Shown piece after piece: positions 56,984 through 64,000 of a DNA stretch of 64,000 bases; positions within the stretch are counted from its first letter, which is position 1; each line of letters starts with the position of its first letter. Position numbers and translations under genes: made by a program. The notes beneath the pieces are model-generated. The model ran no database searches. It worked only from the letters and a program-made list of their open reading frames with translations, and was not told the DNA's origin. Origin of the DNA: Protea cynaroides (taxonomy: Eukaryota; Streptophyta; Magnoliopsida; Proteales; Proteaceae); assembly GCA_028583415.1 (NCBI GenBank), contig CM053271.1, positions 90,724,584 through 90,788,583 of the forward strand. Direction: 5' to 3'.

Positions 56984-58288
56984 ATGGCTGGCCGTAGAGT
57001 AAGTAAAAGGAGACAGAATGTCAACCCATCTCCACCACCTATGGAGACCAATGACAATGAAGGTCAGCAAGGACAAGAAGGAAATATTAGAACTCAACAT
57101 GTTGTGCCTCAGAATGTGCACACAAAAGCCAACCCAACCAACTTATCTGCACCACCTATGGATTTGGCTACTGCGGTGAAGAATTTGGCACAGCAAATGC
57201 AACATATACATCAAATGCAAGCCAACATGCACGCTTCTATGGGAATTGCTTTCCCAGTTGCAAACACAACATCTCTACCTGCAGGACAAGCTAGTACTGC
57301 ACCTAGTGGTAGCAACACTGTACCCCAAGTTCCACAAACACCTGCAGTACAAGGCCAAGTACCAAATCCTGAAGCACCGCAAGGCGGGTACAACCAAGGT
57401 AACTATCAGTATCAGCTGTCTATGTATGGGACATATGCTCAGTATCAGCTTAATCACTCCAGACTGATCGAGCGTTTCCTGAAGTTGAAGCCGAAGGAAT
57501 TCATAGGCAAACCATCAGATTAGTTGTGGCTAGCTCACTGGATCAATGAAATGGAAAGAAGCTTTATGATGATGACTATAAATGAAGAAGAAAAGGTATT
57601 ATGTGCCACATTTATGTTGAAAGGTAACACACACCACTGGTGAAAATCAACTAGAAGTTATCTGTTAACAAAGCACGCCCAACTGACATGGGTTATTTAT
57701 AAAAAAGCTTTTTTCGAGAAGTATTTTCCAAGGAGTTTCAGAGATCAAATGGAAAACGAGTTTATCAGTCTGTATTAGGGATAGATGACTGTAGATGCAT
57801 ATCAACAGTGTTATGAAGAACTATTTTTCTTTGCTCCCTCTAGCATGCAGGAGGAAAATACCAAAACTCAAAGGTTTGTTATGGGACTTAGGGGAAGCAT
57901 TTATGAGCATGTATTGGGATTAGAAAAGAAAATTTATAATGAAGCTATACAGATTGCTCGAGTACTGGAATCAAGCTAGAGGAAAAGTTATTTTGCTAAG
58001 AACAGAGGTATAACGAGGCCCAATGGAAACTCATACAATGAAGGATACTCAAAGACATTTAAATCCTTTCGTACTCAAGGCTTCAATGCTGCAGCCAAGA
58101 CTACCCCAACAGCCCCACCTCTACAAAAGCAAAGTAATGCTGGAGTAAAATGCTTCAATTGTGATCAAGTAGGACATTATTCAAGAGAGTGTCCCAAGCC
58201 AAGGAAGCAATTACAGCAAGGAAAAGTTTATGCAGTTACTTCTGAGGATGCTGCCGAATCGCCAGATGTGGTCACAAGTACGACCTGA
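56984..58288 (+). pseudogene. Chromovirus gag, broken
   Basis: One frame from ATG 56984 to TGA 58286-58288 with internal stops near 57521, 57641, 57776 and 57977. It has a basic start (MAGRRVSKRRQN), a Gln/Pro-rich linker, and the gag core (RFLKLKPKEFIGKPSD, FEKYFPRSFRDQMENEF, RFVMGLRGSIYEHV). A zinc knuckle CFNCDQVGHYSREC follows at 58151. It is fused in design to protease, but a 68-bp insert (58277-58344) separates them. Confidence 0.85.
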
Positions 58289-58344
58289 ATTGTTCATTTT
58301 GTACTACCTTGTGTAAGCATGTAGACTAAATTAATCAAATCACA

Positions 58345-58719
58345 GGTATCATACATATTAATGGCTTATCCGTCAGAGTACTCTTTGACTCTAGAGCTAC
58401 TCATTCTTTTATATTTGTGTCTTTTAGAAAAAAGTCAAATCTACCCCTCAGACCTTTAGACTACAAATTACTTTTATGATCACCTATGGGATTAAAAATG
58501 GAACTAGACAAAGGTTATGGACTATGTCCAGTTCTTATCGGTGAAAATATTTTGGAGGCAACATTAATCCAACTCGAGATGGCAGACTTTAACGTTATCT
58601 TGGGAATGGATTGGTTAGTTCAGTACTCCGCAAACCTATTATGTACGGAAAAGAAACTGACATTTAAAGACAAGGAAGGAGCAGAGTTTAGTTTTTACGG
58701 GAACCAAACTTCCCCGTAA
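58345..58719 (+). pseudogene. Chromovirus protease, broken
   Basis: GLSVRVLFDSRATHSFI carries the catalytic region with DSG altered to DSR. NVILGMDWL is the conserved second motif. One stop lies between them, near 58477. Confidence 0.8.
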
Positions 58720-58949
58720 ATGAAAACTCATTCTCTCTGCATTAAAGGCTAGAAAATGCCTCGAGAAATGAGGAATTGGGTATCTAGTATCCGTAGTCGA
58801 CCTCACCAAGGAAGCACCACGAATGGAGGATATTGAAGTTGTGCATGAATTTTTGGATATATTTCATGAGGAACTACCAGGACTACCACCCGATTGAGTG
58901 ACAGAGTTCATTATAGATCTTATATCCGGAGCCGTACCAGTATCAAAAC

Positions 58950-60180
58950 ACCCTATTGAATGGCTCCTACTGAACTGAAGGAACTGAAGGTACAATTATA
59001 GGAATTACTGGACAAGGGCTATATTAGACCCAGCATATCACCATGGGGAGCACTAGTATTGTTCTTGAAAAAGAAGGACGGTAGCGTTCGTCTGTGTATA
59101 GACTATCGAGAATTGAATAAGCTTACAATCAAGAATCGATACTCGTTGCCTCGGATTGATGACTTGTTCGATCAGTTGCAAGGTGCCAAAGTATTCTCCA
59201 AAATTGATCTTCGGTCAGGATACCATCAGTTGAAGATTAAGGAAGGTGATATTCCGAAGATAGCGTTCAGAACTAGATATGGACATTATGAATTTTTAAT
59301 CATGTCTTTTGGATTAACTAATGCACCCATAACTTTTATGGAACTCATGAATCGGGTATTCCATGATATGTTGGATACGTTAGTTATTGTATTTATTGAC
59401 GACATACTAGTCTACTCCAAGGACAAAGAAGCTCATATCACAAATCTAAGAGCCGCTTTGCAGTAACTAAGAAAAGAGAAGCTTTACGTAAAATTTTCTA
59501 AGTGTGAATTCTGGCTGAAGGAATCGTTTTCTTAGGCCATGTTGTATCCGCTGAAGGAATTAAAGTAGATCCTAGTAAGATTGAAGCCATCGTGAAATGG
59601 GAAGCACCTAAGAATGTTGCCAAAATCAGAAGTTTCTTAGGTTTAGCTGGGTACTATCGACGATTCGTGGAAGATTACTCTAGAATCGTTGTACCTCTCA
59701 CCAGTTTGACAAAGAAAGGAGAAAAGTTTATTTGGATCAAAAAATGTGAAGAGTGCTTCCAAACATTGAGGGCTAGATTTATATCAGCTCCCATGTTGAC
59801 TATTTCGATTCCAGGACAACCATTTACCTTATACACCAATGCGTCTGGGTTAGGTTTGGGATGTATGCTTATGCAAGGAGAACAAGTAATTGCGTATGCC
59901 TCAAGACAACTGAAGACACATGAGAAGAACTATCCCACTCATGACTTGAAATTAGCAGCAGTGGTACATGCTATCAAGATATGGAGACATTTTTTGTATG
60001 GAGAAACAATTTCAAATTAAATCAGATCATAAGAGTCTCACTCATCTTTTTAATCATAAGGAGTTGAACAAGAGATAGAGAAGATGGCTGAAGGATTATG
60101 ATTGTGATGTCTAGTATTATCCAGGAAAAGCTAATGTAGTTGCTGACGCACTAAGTAGGAAAACTATGACAATGTCTTAA
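58950..60180 (+). pseudogene. Chromovirus reverse transcriptase and RNase H, broken
   Basis: The reverse transcriptase reads MAPTELKELKVQL, stop, ELLDKGYIRPSISPWGA, LCIDYRELNKLTIKNRY, SKIDLRSGYHQLK, then the catalytic VFIDDILVYSKD (59390), all in one frame until TAA at 59464. A one-base shift near 59522 leads to FLGHVVSAEGIKVDP and the connection domain. RNase H has YTNASGLGLGCML, where the catalytic Asp is Asn, and after another shift near 60005, NVVADALSRK. Confidence 0.88.
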
Positions 60181-60249
60181 GAAGAAGCTAGTACAAATGC
60201 TATAGTATGTGTCACAGTAAGAGTATTTAATTACAATAACGGACAGTTC

Positions 60250-61555
60250 GTGATTGATATTCCGAATGAATCAACTGACCAAGGGTTTATTCATCTATTC
60301 TCAAACATGTTTGCTACATTAAAGATTGTACCTGATCTATTAGACGAAGTGAAAGCAGGTATTAAATCAGACCCTTATCTGAGAACGGTGCAAGAAGACC
60401 TTGAAAAAGGTAGGACTACTCCTGAGTTTACCTTGGACATTGAAAATGTACTAAGATACAAAGGAAGGGTATGTGTTCCTGAAATGAAGACTTGGATATT
60501 AGACAAAGACTCATGAAGGAAGCCCACACCACTGCATATTCGGTACACCCTGGAAGCACGAAGATGTACCATAATTTGAAGAAACTCTATTGGTGGAGAG
60601 GAATGAAAGCGGATGTAGCTAAATTTGTGTCTCGATGCCTGAATTGTCAACTGGTAAAGGCTGAAAGGCAAAGACCTGCAGGATTGTTGTAGCCACTGCC
60701 AGAACCGGCATGGAAATGGGACTGCATCACTATGGACTTCGTCACGGATTACCATTGACTCTCCGAGTAGTTGACGCAGTTTGGGTGATTGTAGATCATT
60801 TGACTAAGACAACTCGTTTCATAACTATACGACCTCAGTATACCCTAGAGAGGTTAGCTATGCTGTATGTTGATAATATTATCAAATTGCATGGTGTGCC
60901 TGAAAGCATCGTATCCTACAGAGACCCACGTTTTACCTCAAGGTTTTGGGAAGGATTACAAAAGGCTATGGGTACAACGTTGAAGTTTAGTACTGCATTT
61001 CATCCTCAGACCGATGGACAGTCATAACGTACCATTCAGATTTTAAAAGATATGCTTAGAGCTTACGTAATTGATTTCAAAGGATCATGGGATGAGAAAT
61101 TACCATTGATTGAGTTCGCTTATAACAACAGCTATCAAGCGACTATACAGATGTCACCCTATGAAGCACCGTATGGTAGGAAATGTCGAACTTATTTATT
61201 TTGGAATGAAGTTGGAGAATGGAATATTGTTGGACCGGAGTTTGTTGAAGAGACTTGTCGAGTGGTCAACATTATCAAGGAAAGAGTCCGAATAGCTCAG
61301 AATCATCAAAAGCAATATGCAGATAATCGACGCAAAGATCTCGAATTTACCATAGGTGATAAGGTATTTGTGAAAATATATCCTATATGTGGTTTGAAAA
61401 GGTTCAGACAGAAGGGAAAGCTGTGTCCCAGATATATTGAATCTTATGAAGTTCTAGCTAGACGTGGGATGGTAGCGTATCAGTTAGCACTATCCCCATC
61501 CATGTCAAGTGTGCATGATGTATTTCATATCTCATTACTGAAGAAGTATATCTGA
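60250..61555 (+). pseudogene. Chromovirus integrase, broken
   Basis: The zinc-binding part is HPGSTKMYHNLKKLYWWRGM then CLNCQ (60547-60650). The catalytic core is CITMDFVTDYHG and SYRDPRFTSRFWEG, but the third catalytic residue is lost: after HPQTDGQS the expected Glu codon is TAA (61025-61027). The C-terminal part MSPYEAPYGRKCRT and VHDVFHISLLKKYI follows. Confidence 0.88.
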
Positions 61556-61791
61556 TATCCAACACACGTCCTAACAACGGATCCACCAGGTTTAATTGAT
61601 GATTTGACATTCGAAGTAGCACCAATCAAAATTACCAGCCGGAAGGTTCAATGTCTACGTAACCGTGACATTTACTATGTTAAAGTTACTTGGAGGAGCC
61701 AAAAAGTGGAAGAGATAACATGGGAAGAAGAGAATTCTATGCGAAAGCAATATCCTCACCTTTTCGACTCGGAAGGTATGTGTAAATTTTA
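61556..61791 (+). pseudogene. Chromodomain of the chromovirus
   Basis: VQCLRNRDIYYVKVTWRSQK followed by EEITWEEENSMRKQYPHLF matches the layout of the chromovirus chromodomain (aromatic residue, WR, then EEITWE). In the family it directs integration by binding modified histone. Confidence 0.82.
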
Positions 61792-61810
61792 AGGAAGAAA
61801 TTTATATAAG

Positions 61811-61823
61811 AGGGGGGGGGGAG
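61811..61823 (+). promoter_or_regulatory. Polypurine tract
   Basis: AGGGGGGGGGGAG, two bases before the 3' LTR; primes plus-strand DNA synthesis in the family. Confidence 0.8.
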
Positions 61824-61824
61824 T

Positions 61825-64000
61825 TGTAAGACCTGTATCGTACTAATTCGGTCTTACCACCTTGTATCAGGTCTTCCTATCATGGTCAGACCAAGCAAAC
61901 CAAGTGCATAAAGAAACCACAATGCTAGGTATGTAATTCGAACCATAAATCATCTAATTGAGATGTGTGGTCGTATACCTAAACAGGTGTGGTTGACCAC
62001 ACCTCAAATTAATAAGACCATAGGAAGCTGGACATGTGGTCGTAGATTTGGGATGTGTGGTCGACGGATCCTGCGACCCCACATGCCACCACACAATGTC
62101 AAACTGACTCTGTGATTAGAAAATCTTCTTAATCTGAAGGTGGTTCTTTCCTAATCAAAGTAGGACTCTATATGGAGGGTTTTCCTCTATATATAGGACG
62201 ACCCTTAGCCTCTTTCATTCTTTCAGAACTCAAACTGAAAAAGAGAGAAAGAAAGGAGGAGGAAGAGAAGGAGAATTGAAAAAAAAGACTAAGAGAAGGA
62301 ATTTCAGAGAGAGCTCTGATTCTTCAGCAAGTTTAAGGTATGAAAACATCCCCTACCTGAATGCCTAGAATAAATCATGGTGGAAGTATTGATTCAAAGT
62401 AGGATCTCAACCATGAGATCCATAGACGAAAACTCAAAGAAAATTCATGAAGAGAACGTTGGAGTAGATGATTGTGAAAAATATTAAATTAAGGCCATAG
62501 ATCAATTATAGGAAGGATCCTAATGATAGTTCAAGGAATTAAATGATAAAGGGATTAGACTGAGAATGAAAGTCGACCAAACACTCGTGTGGTCGCAGTT
62601 ATGGTCGACCACACGAGGCACATGTGTCGACCATACACCCTCAGGAAGTTTCCAGGGAGGGTGTGGTCGCATGTGTATGGTCGCATGATATGCGACCACA
62701 TGTATCGACCACACACCTTGTGGTAGTAGAAACTGAGACCACAGGTGCAGCCACACCTGCGACCATAACTTCTGGATGTCTGATTGATTCCAGATGGGAC
62801 ATTTAAACATTTTAATTAATAAATATGAACTCTAACTTAGAATCCATAAATTTATTAGGTATTCAAGTGGTCCAAAAGTGATTTACAAAGCTTGGAAGAG
62901 AAACAACCAACGATCAAAGAGGGAACAAGACCTAAACTAATTGGATAATAACAAACTGCTTTATTTTTATTGAGTCCAATGCCATGATTGATTCTATGCT
63001 TGTATGTTTGTAATGTGCATCTCACATGTCATCCAATATTCCATGCTATTACTGTTCATGCATATTTAATTCTGTTTATTTATAACATGATGATGATGCT
63101 AGGAATAGACATGTGAATGTATGTATGTGGTTGGTGTATTGGATCCAAGTGGAGCATCAGGGGGAGGATGTGGCATGGTGGTCTTCGACCTCGTCACCAG
63201 ACTCTAGCTCTATCTCTACTCAAGTCTTGGATACACTATATGACATTAGGAATGGTTAGTTGCGGTCCCAGCTTACGAGCCCTCACCAATATTAGTTTAC
63301 GTGTTGGTATGGATAGGGCATCAGGAAAAGTGTTGGCGGTGTTTGATCTGAACACTTTAGCTCTATCTCTATTCCATGGTGGGTGCATGTGGGATGGAAA
63401 TGGTGTTTGATCTATTAGGCAGATTTACACACTCGTGTATAGAGGTGCGGCGGCCACAAAACCGTTCTATAACATATTGCAAACTTAAAAATCAAACCAA
63501 AGATATGAATTGAATGCATGCATATGTTTGTTGCATTGTTTTGTTTGCTCATTAAGCCGTGATGTGTGCTCACCCTTTCGACATTGAATATTTTTAGTTC
63601 TTGATGCAGGTCCTACTGTTAAAGAATATATGAAAGCGCCGACGTATGGACACGTTGTTGTGTTGGACGTAGAAGATGAAGAAGATGCGCATGATTCATC
63701 GTGTGAGTGCAACTCATGTGTTTTTTTATTAGCTTATTTGTTTAGTTATTGGAACATGTAATTGATTATTTTACATTATTTTTTGTCTTGAGGTATGTTG
63801 GAGATAATTGGATACTTAATTATGCTATCACTGTCAAATACTCAGTTCATTAGTATTAAAGACTTCCACTATCGTTTATTTACTCTAAATTTGCTTGTAG
63901 GATGTATCTGATTTAATCGAATGGGCACGGCCTATACGAGATCCTGATTGAACCGTTGATCTATGGATGGTTCATCACACCATTCTGGTTGGTTCAGAAT
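61825..64000 (+). repeat. 3' LTR of the chromovirus, cut by the window end
   Basis: Starts TGTAAGACCTG. It ends in the window at TTCAGAAT, which corresponds to 54619 in the 5' LTR, so about 12 bases are missing. Both word clusters and the LTR peptide frame are present. Confidence 0.88.
63597..63761 (+). other. LTR peptide frame, copy a (3' LTR)
   Basis: Frame VLDAGPTVKEYMKAPTYG, then HVVVLDVEDEEDAHDSSCEC and NSCVFLLAYLFS before TAA. Confidence 0.6.

Larger units (their letters stand above)
51986..64000 (+). mobile_element. Tekay-type chromovirus (Ty3/Gypsy), nearly complete
   Basis: The 5' LTR is 51986-54631, a primer-binding site follows at 54634, the polypurine tract is at 61811-61823 and the 3' LTR at 61825-64000 runs out of the window about 12 bp short. 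The internal order gag, protease, reverse transcriptase, RNase H, integrase, chromodomain is that of chromoviruses. FIDDILVYS, the integrase style and the C-terminal chromodomain point to the Tekay/Del clade. A long antisense frame lies between primer site and gag. The two LTRs differ at about 6 of the first 75 positions, mostly transitions, so insertion is not recent. All coding regions are broken. The sequence just left of it is ATATG; the other copy of the target duplication is outside the window. Confidence 0.9.

Noticed and set aside
1..64000. tRNA, rRNA or CRISPR features
   Set aside because: No cloverleaf with A and B boxes, no rRNA-like stretch and no regularly spaced direct repeats with unique spacers were seen by eye; a tRNAscan run was not possible. 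The tRNA-like words found are retrotransposon primer-binding sites.

Overview
The window is nuclear DNA from a flowering plant. It is AT-rich and contains one intact protein-coding gene with GT-AG introns. That gene sits among plant-specific repeats: Copia and chromovirus Gypsy LTR retrotransposons, Mutator-like elements carrying host-gene pieces, foldback elements and long homopolymer runs. Nothing in the sequence fixes the species. A run of exactly 500 N at 39392-39891 marks an assembly gap.

The host gene lies on the minus strand, from the start codon at 35340 to the stop ending at 6076. It encodes a 543-residue protein with four CBS motifs (two Bateman modules), a PB1 domain and a C-terminal membrane anchor, the CBSCBSPB family. 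Fourteen exons can be joined with no frame break. Nine introns are 84-167 bp. The other four are about 9.1, 3.9, 3.0 and 10.5 kb and hold most of the transposons between 7 and 34 kb. Intron 9 holds a Copia element (7804-12407), an inverted-repeat element and a 2-kb Mutator-like element carrying a coiled-coil gene fragment. Intron 3 holds a Copia element (about 26951-33946) that is itself interrupted by a solo Gypsy LTR, an oppositely oriented Copia and two short palindromic elements. A 243-bp GC-rich hairpin element with a 9-bp target duplication lies about 450 bp upstream of the start codon.

Left of the gene (1-6 kb) there is a roughly 1-kb direct repeat made of retrotransposon leader, primer-binding site and LTR edge. 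It flanks an unrecognised reading frame carrying one stop codon. Right of the gene (36-51 kb) there are broken LTRs, the gap, a probable L1 ORF1 fragment, a long Gypsy-type LTR, a decayed Copia, and a clear Pack-MULE (47690-49346) with a perfect 9-bp duplication. The Pack-MULE carries the first exon of a TPR/PB1 gene of the PHOX/CLMP1 type.

From 51986 to beyond the window end is a nearly complete Tekay-type chromovirus. Its order is 5' LTR, primer-binding site, a roughly 400-codon antisense reading frame, gag, protease, reverse transcriptase/RNase H, integrase, chromodomain, polypurine tract and 3' LTR. It is dead: the protease and RNase H motifs are altered and the integrase catalytic Glu position is a stop. 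It is inserted in an older LTR of its own superfamily.

The most unusual signals are in the LTRs of this superfamily, of which six copies are visible. First, a short acidic, Cys-ending reading frame is preserved in five copies, and a sixth is cut by an insertion. Second, paired clusters of short palindromic words occur at matching LTR positions; the words agree within one element but differ between elements. Third, the full element carries a long antisense reading frame.
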